A stretch of 64,000 nucleotides of DNA from Carnegiea gigantea (GCA_029747015.1 JAKOGI010000127.1:291001-355000); one strand, 5' to 3'. Numbered from the stretch's first letter, positions 47,620 through 59,720 are shown. Numbers and translations: made by a program. The notes: generated by a model not told the origin, from the letters alone.

Positions 47620-48420
47620 AACTCTAAACCCTAGTACTTAATATAAGACTACTTCATATTTGTAGTATATATATGTTTATATATGTTAACCTAAAAATAT
47701 GAGTAGAACAACTAGGGTCAACTAAGGTAGACCTTCAGGGATATGGTGATAGATTTCAGATGTATGTTGAACATTTGACGTTTATGATTTAGGATTGGAC
47801 ATTTAGCTTTTGTGAATTGGGGTTTCGGGTTTCAAGATTTAGTAGTTAGGGTTTGGGTTAGAGTTAGAGTTTAGGTTTGAGGTTTTATGTAAACCCTAAT
47901 CTCAGACGCTAAACCCTAAACCCTACTACTTAATATAAGAATATTTTATATTTTTAATATATATAAGTTTATATCTGTTAACCTTAAAATATCAGTAGAA
48001 TAATATGGATTAACTAAAATAGATTTTCAGGGTTATAATGACAGATTTAAGGTATATATTGAACATCTAAGGTTTATGATTTACAGTTTAGAAGTTAGCT
48101 TTCATGGATTATAGTTTAGGGTGTTAAGGATTAATGTCAAGGCGGAACCGTAATCCCTAACCCTAGACACTAGATCCTAAACCCTACTACCTTTATATAA
48201 GGCTACTTCACATTTTGAATATATATAAGTTTGTGTACGTTAACCTGAAAATCTCAGTGGGACAATATGGGTTAACTAAGATAAAGTTTTAGGGATATCT
48301 TCGACATTTATTATGGTATATAAGTTACGGTTTGGCATTTAGCTTTTGCGGATTAAGCTTTTTGGTTTTCAAAGTTAATGTCTAGGTTGGGCGATTAAGG
48401 TTTATGATTTAAGGTACGTT
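47620..48420. repeat. Three diverged tandem units of 260-290 bp
   Basis: Starts near 47631, 47923 and 48184 (CTAGTACTTAATATAAG, CTACTACTTAATATAAG, CTACTACCTTTATATAAG). Each then reads GTTAACC..AAAATAT..AGTAGAA and a leftward AGGGTTT-rich tail. They are related in inverted orientation to 44621-44700 on the other side of the element. Confidence 0.7.
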
Positions 48421-48840
48421 TTAATGTTTCTGGTTGCTATAATTTTAACATTTATTTTTTGTGCAATTTAGTTTCCATATATTGTCCATTTTCTAATATG
48501 GTTCTTGTTGGTTTGTCCGTTAAGAATGTTAGCTTGGGATCAATCAAGTTTCTAATTCTAGGATGTTATTGTCTTGAATGATGTATTTCATTTTTGATAC
48601 ATAAAATGGTTAAGTGAGCTAGGGAATAAGGGTTTACTAGTGCAAAGATTCTTTCTTCCTATTAAAAAAAAAAGATAGTTTTTTAAAAATAAAATTGAAT
48701 TAAAGAGTAAGATTTACGAAATTACTTTCCCATTCATTCAAATAGGACTCATTAGTTTTTGTGTTTTAGGGTTTGGTATTGTACCCTAAGGCTTAGGGTA
48801 TTGTACCCTACGGTTCTCATGTCGTATAATGTCGTAAAAT

Positions 48841-49435
48841 ATCGTGTGTGTGTGCGCGCGTGTGTTTGTGTTTGGATTTCAATCATATATTTTTTCATTG
48901 AAATACGAAATCACTAAAATTAAAAAATAAAAATTTTAGATGAATAATGTCAAATGATAATTTTATTTAAAATTAGAGATTTTTATCTAAAATTACATAA
49001 CAAAACTTAACAGTTTTTTTTATAGAAAAAAGTGAGTTTATTTATAATAAGAGAAAAGAATAACATGACTAAAATTCTTTAGAAAATGTTACTCTATATT
49101 TTAAATATTTAATTTTTCTATTTACATGAGGAATCCTTACAATACAATCTAATTTAAACAAGAAAATATTGAATTAACAATTTTATTTACAATGAGAAAA
49201 ATTATACAATCAAGAAAGACTAAAGAGTTAAGGAGGAGGGAGAAAGGGAATAGTAAATGAGTAGAAAGAGCTGGCCTCAACCAATTCGTTCATTCAAGGG
49301 TAAAATAGTCCATTGCCCCTCTACTTTTCATGCAGGCGGAGCCCACCAAGAGACAAGAATAATACCTGCAAGAAATAAAAGCACTAAAGTGAAAAGTATT
49401 AATTGACAACTATTAAGTAAATTTCCCTTTCAAAA
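48841..49435 (-). repeat. Right terminal inverted repeat of the long-TIR element
   Basis: Inverted partner of 43406-43816, with an extra AT-rich segment (about 48950-49130) absent from the left arm. Confidence 0.75.
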
Positions 49436-49449
49436 TTGGAATACACTAT

Positions 49450-49735
49450 GCGTCGGTTCTTTTTATAGGTAAATTGGGGTTGGTAAAAGGATAAAGTAGG
49501 CAGAGATATGTTGAAGTAGACTGAGGTGGATTGAAGCGGGTTAAAGTGGATTGAATTTTTTATGATGATAAATTGAACTTGGTTAAAATAGTGAAAGTGG
49601 GTTGAAGTGAGTTGAGATAGATTGAAGTAGATTAAAGTGGGTTGAAGTAGATTAAAGTGGGTTGAAATAGATTGAAGTGGGTTGAAGTAAGTTGAGGTTG
49701 ATATTCTAGAATTGACCCACGAAAAGAACAAGGCC
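49450..49735. mobile_element. Harbinger-type MITE, 286 bp
   Basis: Degenerate ends (GCGTCGGTTCTTTT and GAAAAGAACAAGGCC) with TAT at 49447-49449 and 49736-49738. The interior is made of GGTTGAAGTAGATT-like repeats, the reverse of the repeats in the MITEs at 42081 and 42848. Confidence 0.78.
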
Positions 49736-49802
49736 TATATTCATTAATTAACGTATTATTTGTAGATTCTACACCATATATCATGTCACATGATACAAAT
49801 TT

Positions 49803-50597
49803 GGGCATGTTCGTTTTCAGCATTTTACACCTACTACCTGCTCCAACCTGCTCGAAGCTGTTCCAATCTGCTCAAATCTGCTACCTGCTAGTCAAACCCG
49901 CTTCAACCTGCTCAAACCCACTCCAACCTGCTCTAACATGCTCCAACCTGCTCTAACATGCTCCTACCTGCTCCAACCTCATCGAGAGAATGTTTGGAGT
50001 ATTAAAGAACACTTGAAAGATCTTAAATGACAGAATACCTCAAGTGAGTAGAAAGCGACAAATTGATATAATTATATTATGTTGTGCGTTACACAACTTT
50101 ATCCGAATGCATCAAAAAGGGATACCAATTTTACTGAAACCAGTAAACATTACAACCATCCTCAACATTGGGTTGTATGATTCGCGAAACAAGCAAACAA
50201 TGAATGAATGTAGAGATGCAATAACTAATATAATTTCAACATCGAGAAATAATAATTACAATATATGCTAATTTTAGTTATAAAGAAAGGCATATGGTTA
50301 TCACAGACTAACGTTTGGTAATGTATTACGGTGACATTTAACTTTTCTATTACATTATTTTCGTAAATCTATTATATAGTAATTTTTACAAAAATATGAT
50401 GTATTCAATATAAATTATCATCGATAATCATAACATTAGAAGAATCATAACAAAAATGCTCCAAAATACTCCAACCTGCTTCCAACCTGCTCCTACCTGC
50501 TAACTGCTAGTCAAACCTACTCTAAACTACTTTACCCTGCTCCTACCTGCTCCAATCTGCTAACAGCTATTCCAAAATGCTGAAAACGAACAAGCCC
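49803..50597. mobile_element. PIF/Harbinger deletion derivative, 795 bp
   Basis: Ends GGGCATGTTCGTTTTCAGCA and TGCTGAAAACGAACAAGCCC are inverted over about 24 bp, with TTT on both sides (49800-49802; 50598-50600). Subterminal blocks are arrays of CTCCAACCTG. The core keeps the end of a Harbinger transposase frame. Confidence 0.87.
49983..50271 (+). pseudogene. Harbinger transposase (DDE_Tnp_4) C-terminal fragment
   Basis: IERMFGVLKN followed by a stop (TGA where TGG is expected), then KILNDRIPQVSRKRQIDIII and LCCALHNFIRMHQKG. The ERxFGxxK block with the third catalytic Glu and the LHNFIR block identify the end of a PIF/Harbinger nuclease. The two catalytic Asp regions are deleted. Confidence 0.85.
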
Positions 50598-50600
50598 TTT

Positions 50601-50949
50601 GTATAGTAGTAGAGCATATTTATGCAATTTTAATACTTAAGTTTAATTATAACATTTGCCCTGTTCAAAACTTTGCTATCAATGATGTAACTTGTTTTAT
50701 TCTTCAAAGCTTTTCCATTACTATTAAGTTAACTTGCTTTTTAAATTACTTTCCACTCGTGGTGAACAACTCCAAGTTTCTAAAACTCCATCTTTCTTGA
50801 TAAATTGTGTGAGAGTATTCCCCTCATTTGCATGGGGTATAGTTGATTGGGTTGCCTCAACCTTGTCAGCTGTTGATCGTCTCCTGTGTTTGATTTCTTT
50901 TCCATCATGATCTTTTCCTTAGTTGCTAAAAATTTATTTCTAACCCTAA
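50601..50949. other. Intergenic, nothing recognised
   Basis: No frame or repeat could be supported. Confidence 0.55.
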
Positions 50950-51660
50950 TTTGCGGTCACGGAGACAACATTGGAAGATATGTGGAAGCGCTTAAAGTTG
51001 ATAGGGAAAGACGACAAGATTCTGTTTGATGGTGATCAAGGTGAAGATATTTTGTGGCCAATATTGAATTGTGCCTTGTGGAACAACTGCATACCACTAA
51101 CATGTTTAGTATTGAGAGGCTAAGCAAACTATGAGGAACATATGGGAACCCTTATGTGGCTTAGTAATATCGAACCTTGATAAAAACCTTTTCGCTTACC
51201 TGTTTTTCTCTCAAATGGACAATGAGTTCCTACTTTAGAAAAGGTTGTGGGCTTTTGATGGCATATGGTTCTACTAAAGATATGAAGGTCAATGAACAAT
51301 CATCAAAGATCGAGTTTGATATAGTCCATTTATGGTTAAAGTTTATATCTTGCCAACGAACAGGAAGAATGACACCTTTGTTAGAATTCAAGGTGATAGA
51401 TATGAAACGTTTTGTGGAGGTTAAACGTATGGATATACTTGTGCCATCGAAATATAGGAAGATAAAGGGCGAGGACAATCTTGAGAAGCCATTACTAATG
51501 GAAGCAAGATTGACCATGGAGGGATGACTTAGTTGGTGAGAGGCAGTGACTACATGAGTTGCAGTTTAAAGGTAGTGGCCGCAAAGTTAGGGCTAAGCTC
51601 CACTTTGAATTGACAATCCGGTTTTGGTAGCTAGGGGAAGATTCAAAAGTGCAAGATACA
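50950..51660 (+). pseudogene. LINE ORF1 relic (DUF4283-like)
   Basis: Reading across frames: DMWKRLKLIGKDDKILFDGD, QMDNEFL, KRLWAFDG, KIEFDIVHLWLKF, KNDTFVRIQGDRYETF, VKRMDILVPSKYRKIK and KPLLMEARLTMEG. This follows the order of plant LINE ORF1 (DUF4283) proteins, including the WAFDG-like and VWIQ-like steps. Many stops. No RT follows; 51661-52300 shows nothing recognisable. Confidence 0.6.
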
Positions 51661-52424
51661 AGCTGGTAATTGTAGATAATAAGAACAAATTTAGGGTGGT
51701 GGAAGACAATATTGCGTGAAATCATCTACTTCCTAAATGGCGAAGGTTGCAGAGCACCCCATCTAGTCAAATGAGTATATTGTGCTTGAATTGTTAAGAA
51801 CTTAGCAGCCTTCGATAGTTCGATAACCTCTGTAGTCTTGTACAGAGGAGGGTGCTAAATGTAATTGTTTTTCGAAAGCTAAACTTATCATATTTGAGAT
51901 GGATACTTCAATTCCAAGGCTTGGTGATCTTATCGGCTCTTGGTTGATTTTATAGGATGCTCAAGGATAATTGCTACTTGTTGGGAGAAGAAACGGGATG
52001 TCACTCTAATGTATTATATAGTCAATCACATAGACGTCCAATTAGATGATTTGTGAAAGAACCCTTTCGGAGATTCACAGGCATCTACGGCTGACCAGAG
52101 TCTCAAAACAAAAGTCGTATGTATAGGATGGTGGAGGATTTAGCAACCATTCTGGTCACCCTAAGATTGTGATTTGTGAGGGAAGATATCAACGAGGTTT
52201 TCTACAAGCATGAGAAGAGTAAGTATTGTTAAATGCTTCGTATGTGTTGGATGCCTTCAGCGATATTTATGATAATCGCGGCAAGATAAATGAACTACGC
52301 GCCATGTAACTTTTTTTTTTGGGTCACATTTGTCACGAACTCTTAAGTAGTTAAGATTGCCATATAACTTGTTATGACATGTGAATGATGCCACTGCATG
52401 ACTTGCATACTACTTGTAACAAGG

Positions 52425-53955
52425 TGTTAGATTTTAATCCACAAGGACACAAAAGGAGGGTGAATTATGTCTACCAATTTTTCGAACTGTTTCAAAAATA
52501 CTCGTGAGAACTGTTTGGAGTAAGTGTTTCTAGTGAGACATAAACCAAACTTATTTCAGAACACTCGTGAGACTTGTTTATGATGCGTGTTCTCAGTGAA
52601 ATAGAAACGAAAGTAATTGCAAAAATAGCAAAGGAGACACAATATTTTTACATGGAAAATCACCTCTGGCCCAACTGAGGTGTAAAATCCACGATCTACT
52701 ACTATAGGATTTCAGCAATACTTTCACTAAACAGGCCGAACACGTTACAACCGTAACACACATAACTTAGTCTACCCAAGACTCTCGTTACAAACACACA
52801 TGCAAAGTCTCCCAAGACTTGGACAAGCTCACACAGACAGCATGTCTACCGTCTCCTAAGAGACCTCGTCCAACTTGGACAAATACTCACGGACACAATG
52901 TCCACACGTCCCCTAAGAAACCACATCTAACAATTTCGACAACCTCTAATCACAATAACGGAAAAGAGATAAAGAACACCTTACTTGAATGCTTCTAAAT
53001 AAGTTAAGTGTAAGATACAATACAACTCCTATTATGCCAATAATGAAGACTCAATTAAGCACATACTTTGAAAGTTTTTCTCACAGAAAAATTCAGACTC
53101 AGAAAAGCAATTTTAGTACTTGAATAATCGTCAAAAGCCCTTTAAAAACCTTGAAGAAGAATGAGGAGAAAATCCTTCTTAAATAGAGGGATGCGTGTAT
53201 GTGAAGGAAAAATCCTTATCCCTTTAGTATTCTTGTGCTACGAGGAGACCAAGGAGGTGAGAACTCTCCTTTCCAAATTGAAGTAGGAAATCCCTCAATC
53301 TTTCCTATTTCCTTATCCTTCCAAAAATAAGATTTTGGTGGATATTCTTTCCAAAAATTAGAATCAAATCTTTTGACAAATATTTACAATGGACGAAATC
53401 CTTTTTGACTCTAATACCATTAAGAAAGTTATTCCTAATTTATTTCTTAAAAAACGACAGTCCAAAAATCCTTTTAAAAAATCGTTGAAAATCAGATTTA
53501 AATTCCAGCCTCAGAACACTGCAGTCATTGCTGTTCTAAGACGTGTTTCTGAGTCACCAAAAAGCCTTTCAAGGTGTATGGAAAATTGAGTATCTTCTGA
53601 TTGGCATATTAACAAGAATCTAAGCTAGTATATACACATTCAATCCTAAGACTCTTGCTGTCAACTGGACTTCTTATGTTGGTCCATGCTTCCACTCCCA
53701 GACCTGGTTGGAGGGAGTGTTCTCGAAGTCTTCTTCCATAGTTCCATGCAACCACTCCTGGAACTGTTCTGAGGAATGTTCTCAGTTTCTTGCACATGTT
53801 GCCAACTTGATACTCTAGGCTCAATTCGAACTACTCCATGTATCTTCCGAATCCTGTCTCAACATACAATTCAAGCACAACACATAACTCACAGCATATT
53901 GACTAGGGCATTTGGATTGTCATCATCAAAACCTTATACATTAATTGAGTCAACA
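52425..53955 (-). repeat. Solo LTR, 1.53 kb, copia (SIRE-like) character
   Basis: Ends TGTTAG and TCAACA are inverted; flanks CAAGG (52420-52424) and CAAGT (53956-53960) give a 5-bp duplication with one change. Contents such as GGAGGGTGAATT and a block resembling TTTACATGGAAAATCACCTC recall long copia SIRE-type LTRs; orientation is judged from the GATGATGACAATCC start on the minus strand. No internal region remains, so it is the product of LTR-LTR recombination. Confidence 0.55.
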
Positions 53956-53960
53956 CAAGT

Positions 53961-55039
53961 GAAAACACATTCAAAAGGAATAAATATTCTTCAATGTTGC
54001 TGATCCAAAATGGTTAAAATTTGAACCCCAAAAAAAAAAAAAAACCCATTGCATGGGATTGGCTAATAAAAAAGGAATAAAAAGGCAAGGAGTTATACTT
54101 CCCTCCACACTCATCATCAACCTATAATCCCCAACTTTTCCTTCCTTGCCTTACTCTCACTCTCAAATTAACACCCCAAATTCATAAAACGCTAGATAAT
54201 CTGCTAAAGATCGAGGGTAACAAACGGGTCAATGTTGTTCATATTTCAAATTGAGTTACAGTGCAATTGAAGCTGAAGTCATACACGTTGTCAGGTATGG
54301 AATTAGGGTATACAAATGTGTTTTGATTAGGCTTTGAAAGTCCTTTAGTACCTCTGTCCTCTCCTCACCACTAGTTTCTTACATCTGCTCCATTTTCCCA
54401 TTATCAGTAGCCAAGGCTTTACTCTGCACAAGCACCACAATTGACCCTACCTTATCACACAAATGAGATGTTCAGTTGAACGTAATGTAATGCAATCAAC
54501 TCTGCAATGCAACCATGATTACATAGTTTGTGATAATCACAATTACAAGGTAGTTGTTATTTGCAACTCTTTTTGAGAACCAATCAAGATAATGGACATA
54601 CAATTACAGACTTACTTGTATTATAAGATTATTTACATCTAACCAAGCATTACCAAAGATTCATCCACCTAATTAAATTAATCATAAGCCCCCCCCCCAG
54701 TTGGCCAAGTTTCTTGCAAGCTAGCAAATCTTCTAATTAGGTTATTTATAGTCATATTGGTCACGAGAATACAATTTCTCCCAACATGACTTACCTTATC
54801 AGGCCACTTGCACTCGTCAAGTCATCTTCAATTTCAAATTTCTTAGCCAAACTGGAGTTTGAAAGAAAAGCAAAATGGGATTTTTGGGGTTCTCTTTCGC
54901 CATTTTGTTCCAGCTAAAACTCATGAAATACAAGAACTAGCTATTTTTCTTTTTTTTTTTTTGGCAAACTCAGCGTCTTATGTATTTTACTGTTACATCG
55001 TTTAAAAAAAAAAAGATAAATTTCTTTGAAATGTGTTTT
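53961..55039. other. Interior of the TIR element, no gene seen
   Basis: AT-rich with homopolymer runs (A near 54030, C near 54690). No supportable frame. Confidence 0.5.
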
Positions 55040-55165
55040 ACTTGCTGCAGCTAGTTTGCAAGTCAATATAGTAGTATTGCTGACATGTCATAATAAGTTG
55101 TATGACAATCTTGTCTCACTTAAGAGTTAAGTGGCAAAAGTTACAAAATAAAGAGTTATATGACA

Positions 55166-56744
55166 CACTGATCATTTATCTGCTATTATGGGATACCAAA
55201 AGGGAAACGGAAATATCATTTCTACGGATAATTAACTAATAGGATGAAAATAATCCTAATAGGCAAAGCAGAAGGAATTTTTTTTTCTAAGGATTGAGTT
55301 TAATTAATGAAAGAACACTTAAATTCTCATCTCTAAGTGGTTAATAGTAAAATTAGGTCAACTAGCTCTAAACTTATGGTATCCTCTGAGCAAGTAGCTA
55401 CATTATTCAACATCTTTGTGTCTTTTCCATCGCTAAAGGAAGAACGTACACAGATACTAGGATACTGACTTTTTTATATAAATAAAAAAGAACCTAGAAT
55501 ATGCCAATAATTATGGAAATTTGGTAAGGAGGTTATTCTGCCCCCTTTCTAGTTAATTTTGGTGCATGGTAGAACATGGTAAACATGGATTGTGGAGTGT
55601 GCTCCAATATTAGTAAAATATGGTACGAGACTTAAACTCTTAGAATATTATATGTTTATTATTTGCAATGTTGATTAATAATACAGTCAACAGCATAGGA
55701 AACGTTGACTTTTACAAAATTTGTGAACAAAATAATTATGTACAAAAAAAAAAAAATTCATAAGTAATATAGTGAACAAATCTAATTTCCACAGTGCCTC
55801 TAATCACCGATGAACAACACCAAATAGCTTTCAATGACTATAGAATAAATTTTGCCGCGTTGGTCAACAACCTTAACTAATCTAATGAACAAATTGACTT
55901 ACATGTTTCGTCTTCTAGTTGCTCATCCATGGGTTCTATATTGTTCCACACCCTCTGCTTCTCTATTTGTCCCCCTCCACTTCTTCCCATCTCTCTATCT
56001 TTTTCTCCACCTTTATTTTTCTTGTTCAACTATGGCTATCTGATGCTTTTTTCACCATCCGCTCTAAAAGTTGATGCCAAATTGAACAAATTGATTACTG
56101 GAATTCAACAATTCTTCTTCTTCTTCTTTCTTCTTGCTGCCCTAATCTTTATACATTTAGTAGTGAATGACCTTGAATTGGACAATGAACAAACAGATCC
56201 CTATCAATGAGTCGTCGTAACTGAGTCAAATTCCGGCGAAGAATATTGAAAAACAAAAGAGAGAGAAGAAGCACATTACCTTATAGAGAGAATAAGTGGA
56301 AGGGGACCAAATAGAGAAGAAGCATATGGGGGATGAACATGGGACGTGGGAACTGAACTATGGGGCTAGCGTTGGAGTCAACATTTATTTATTTCATTAG
56401 GTTTTCTCTTTTTTAAAAAAAAAAAAAAGAAATGTCAACCCCTGTACCGCTTGTATTATCAATGTCCATGTGTACCTGACAATATAAACTCTCAGGTGTG
56501 TATAGTAGATATCGAAAACTGTGTGAAAATTTGCACCCCTTCTCTAAAAGTCTCTCATAAACCGAAATAATGTGCCCATTAATCAAATCCCAATGGGTTC
56601 AACCGTTGAATTGCTGGACCTGGAATGAGTCAAATCAATGGGCCAGAGGCCCTGGACGTGTTTCACAAGATGGCAAGCGAATTGGCCACGTAAGAATGTG
56701 GTCGCTTAGCAAATTGTTTCAATTGACATTAGGCAAGTAGAAAG
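55166..56744. other. Intergenic, nothing recognised
   Basis: A CT-rich stretch at 55930-56170 gives a Phe/Leu-rich open frame of low complexity that is not credible as a gene. No repeats were matched. Confidence 0.5.
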
Positions 56745-57540
56745 TAAGAAACAATTGGGCGGCAAGACAATGTTAAGCTGCAGGAAGCAACAAAAGACAA
56801 CTCTGAACACCATGTTGAAGAAGAGGGGGAGTCTATGTCCACAAGTTCGAACACTAGGCCTCAAAGAGAGCATAGACCACCAACTCGTTTACGTGACTAT
56901 GTTTGCCATGTCATTAGACTGCATGCCACTTCATTTTACTCCTTCCCAAGTATTGATATTAATAATTATATGTTTGTCTCACTCTATTCCACTCATGCAA
57001 GAAAAAACCACTCCATTCTATTGCATTCCCATTCCATTCCATTTCTTCCCATCTCACGCCCCTAATTTACCCACGAAAAGAATAGGCCCTAAAAGAGTAT
57101 TGGGTTGCAAATGGGTCTGTAGAATGAAATATCATGCTAATGGAACCATAGAATGATTTAAAACTAGTTTAATAGTTCTTGGCAACATTTAAGTAGAGGA
57201 ATTGGATTATAATAAAATGTTTCCACAAGTAGTTGAAATGGTAACCGTGCAGTGTTCACCATCTATAGCAGTTAGTAGAGGATGCGAATTACATCAAATG
57301 GACATAAATAAATAAAGCATTCTTCCATGTAGATCTCCGAAAAGACGTCTATGTGTGTCCACCTATAGGTTTCATCACTCCCAAGCCTACTATGGTCTGC
57401 AAATTGGGAAAGTACCAATATGGGCTACGCGGCTACGCCAAGCACTGCAACAATAGCTCTTTAAACTCACATGGCTTCGAACGCTATGGTTTTCGGCAAT
57501 GCCTATTTGATCACTCAGTATTTGTCCACAAGCATTGACG
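56745..57540 (+). pseudogene. Copia integrase-RT linker and RT relic
   Basis: QREHRPPTRLRDYVCHVI is the copia linker before RT. It is then interrupted by about 150 bp ending CGAAAAGAATAGGCCCTA, the end of a Harbinger MITE. RT resumes VLGCKWVCRMKYHANGTIE, then ELHQMDINK, PPIGFITPKPTMVCKLGKYQ and FERYGFRQCLFDHSVFVHKH, with many stops. Confidence 0.8.
56935..57088. mobile_element. Harbinger MITE remnant (one end)
   Basis: The right end TTTACCCACGAAAAGAATAGGCCCTA matches the terminus of the MITEs at 42081, 42848 and 49450, and splits the copia RT relic. The left terminus was not recognised. Confidence 0.5.
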
Positions 57541-57779
57541 CTGCCATGATCCATCACCCTCAATACTAGACCGAGGTTTGCTACATGATCCTCGCCTTTA
57601 TGGACACCGCTTCTTCCATCATGCTCTCATTGAGCATGAGGAGCTCATGTTTCCGTTAAGGCTGGACTAGCCATTTGCCAAGTCTTCAAATTCAGAACTT
57701 GCCTTTGATGGATTCCATGAATAGACATTGGACTGAAATTTTTTTTAAAAAAAAAAAATCTTTGAAGATTGCCACACTC

Positions 57780-58284
57780 TATTGGAATTTTCCAAGAATA
57801 AAATAAAAGTGGCAGATTTTCTAGTGCTTATCCGAAAAGGTGGATAAGTATGGTGCCTCTTCAAGTTTGCCGCCTTATCCAATCCATTTCATGAAAAGGT
57901 GAATAAGCAAGGTACCTCTTCAAGTTTAACCCTCCTTACCCTATCCTATCCTTTATGGTGCCTTTTGGCATGCTGCCTTTTGGCCTATCCTATCCTTTGT
58001 GGTGCCTTTTGGCATGTTATAAAAGTCATGAATAAGAAGAGAGACAGATACATATAGGATATGATAACAAGATGGGAATAAGGTTTGCAAAAACACATTC
58101 TTATGAATCACTTTTCCATGGTTCAAACTCGAGAAAACATGAACATATACACTTGTCTATCAGCGTTTTACCTCGAAGACTATTTGTGGTACACAGCAAA
58201 TAAGTCTTACGGAAAGTGATGTCGTTCACGACTCGTTGGTATATCCAGTACCACAAAGTTGATCTGAATCCCTTTTCCCCAACA
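57780..58284 (+). repeat. 5' LTR of the non-coding element
   Basis: 505 bp, nearly identical to 60771-61291; the 3' copy is 16 bp longer, partly from an extra GGTGCCTTTTGGCAT-type repeat. Confidence 0.9.
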
Positions 58285-59484
58285 ATCGTAAGACTTATTT
58301 TGGTGGCAACGATTCGTGAGATGACATCCAACCTTTCAGAAGTGGGATAAGTTTGTAAGTGTTGAATTTAGAAAAGATCATAGTCTCCATCTCGGATGAT
58401 CGAGTATTTATGGGTAGTAATGCAAAGGCCATGCCGTATCTGAAGTTGCCCATATGGTGGAAGTTAAGATAAGTACTTTTCTTATAATTTATGGGTAGCA
58501 GTATTCATTTATATGCATGCAGTTGTTTAACGGTATTCATTGTCTAATTCGTGTTTTTGTAAAATTTTGACAATGGCATGCATTTAAGTTGGTAAGATAT
58601 TATCATGGAATATTATGAGAAATTTGAATCAAATATGTTTTGTAATGCATTTTGCAAAGTGGATAGCACATGCATGCATGCCGGTATATGCCACCTTCGC
58701 TTAGTTAGACTTCTACATGAATGTTGATCAATATTTTATCATGTGGTGTGTCTAAAGTTTTGATGCCCTTGCCGTTGTTAAGATTGATTATGTTTGGAAT
58801 GTTGATCTCATGCATTGATATGCATGGTCTTGAAAGGCCAAATGAAAGTTGAAAGTTGGCAGTCAAAATTTGCAATATCTTTTGGTTAAATGTCTTATAC
58901 GCGGATTTGATCATGTCCAAAATTGTGAGTATCAATTTGGTTGTTTGATCATGTATAAGTTATTAAGATGAATTATAAGGTGTAATAGACTTATGCTTGG
59001 GTGAATAATTTCAGTTTGAATGGTATGATGAAATGTCATTCTGATCATACCGATTATAAATTAAATATAAGTATCAAAGTGAGTATTTTGTTATGTAAGA
59101 TCGATGCTTATCAGGAACTGTTTATTTAAGATGGCAGTATGGGTATTTGTGGCCACTTATTATGTGATGTTTCAAATTGATTTAAGGCATGTTATTTTAT
59201 CCTCAACTTGGGTTTAAAGTTTGCCTTTGTAAATTAAGTCACACAAAGTTATGGCTAAAACTTAAAAGTGTGATTTGGTATTTGTTGGTTATAAAGAAAT
59301 GCACATGGATATGTATGTATTTTAGACACGATGATTATATGGTGTATGCTAAAGTTAATATGATAATTTAATCATATGTAAGTTTGTAAGATAATCTATG
59401 AGGTAGGCATAGATTATGGAGGAAAATTCTCAATTTAAAAGGTACAATGTGGATATGTGCATGATTATAAAATTATATGTGTGG

Positions 59485-59720
59485 GAATATGATTTCCATG
59501 AAAAGTCAAATTTTTGATTTGTAAGCGTAACCATGTAAAGAATCCAAATTTATTGGATTAAATTATGGTTATAGGTATGATATTTTTATCATATATAAGT
59601 TGAAAATTGAATATAATTTCCATGAAAACCAAAATATTTGGTTTTGTAAGTATGCATAAGTTGGAAAGATAATTTCCATGAAAACCGAGGTAATTTTTTG
59701 GTTTTATGAGCATTATTTTT
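59485..59720 (+). repeat. Short imperfect repeats inside the non-coding element
   Basis: ATTTCCATGAAAA occurs near 59491, 59615 and 59671, each followed by a stretch able to pair with it partly (AAAACC...GGTTTT), so each copy could form a small hairpin. Confidence 0.5.

Larger units (their letters stand above)
43406..49435. mobile_element. Long-TIR (Mutator-like) element, about 6.0 kb, non-autonomous
   Basis: The left arm (43406 to about 43816) and right arm (about 48841 to 49435) are inverted copies. For example CTTGTCTCCTAGTGGGCTCCG (43475) pairs with CGGAGCCCACCAAGAGACAAG (49336), and GATTGAAATCCAAACACA (43769) with TGTGTTTGGATTTCAATC (48867). The right arm has an extra segment of about 180 bp. 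The flanks read ATGGAATGC (43397) and TTGGAATAC (49436), a possible 9-bp duplication with two changes. Arms of 400 bp or more plus a 9-bp duplication fit Mutator-like elements. No transposase frame is present. Confidence 0.65.
52303..55165. mobile_element. TIR element of unknown family interrupted by a solo LTR
   Basis: About 120 bp at the left (CATGTAACTTTT...CACGAACTCTTAAG...GCCATATAACTTGTTATGACATGT) is repeated inverted at 55040-55165 (ACATGTCATAATAAGTTGTATGAC...CTTAAGAGTTAAGTGGC). Without the solo LTR it is about 1.3 kb. No frame inside and no clear target duplication. Confidence 0.55.

Noticed and set aside
47900..48180. True interstitial telomere
   Set aside because: AAACCCTA-like words are scattered and degenerate among unique sequence, not an uninterrupted array.
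55852..56210. Open frames rich in Phe, Leu and Pro
   Set aside because: They come from a CT-rich low-complexity stretch, have no start context or motif, and no neighbouring exons support them.
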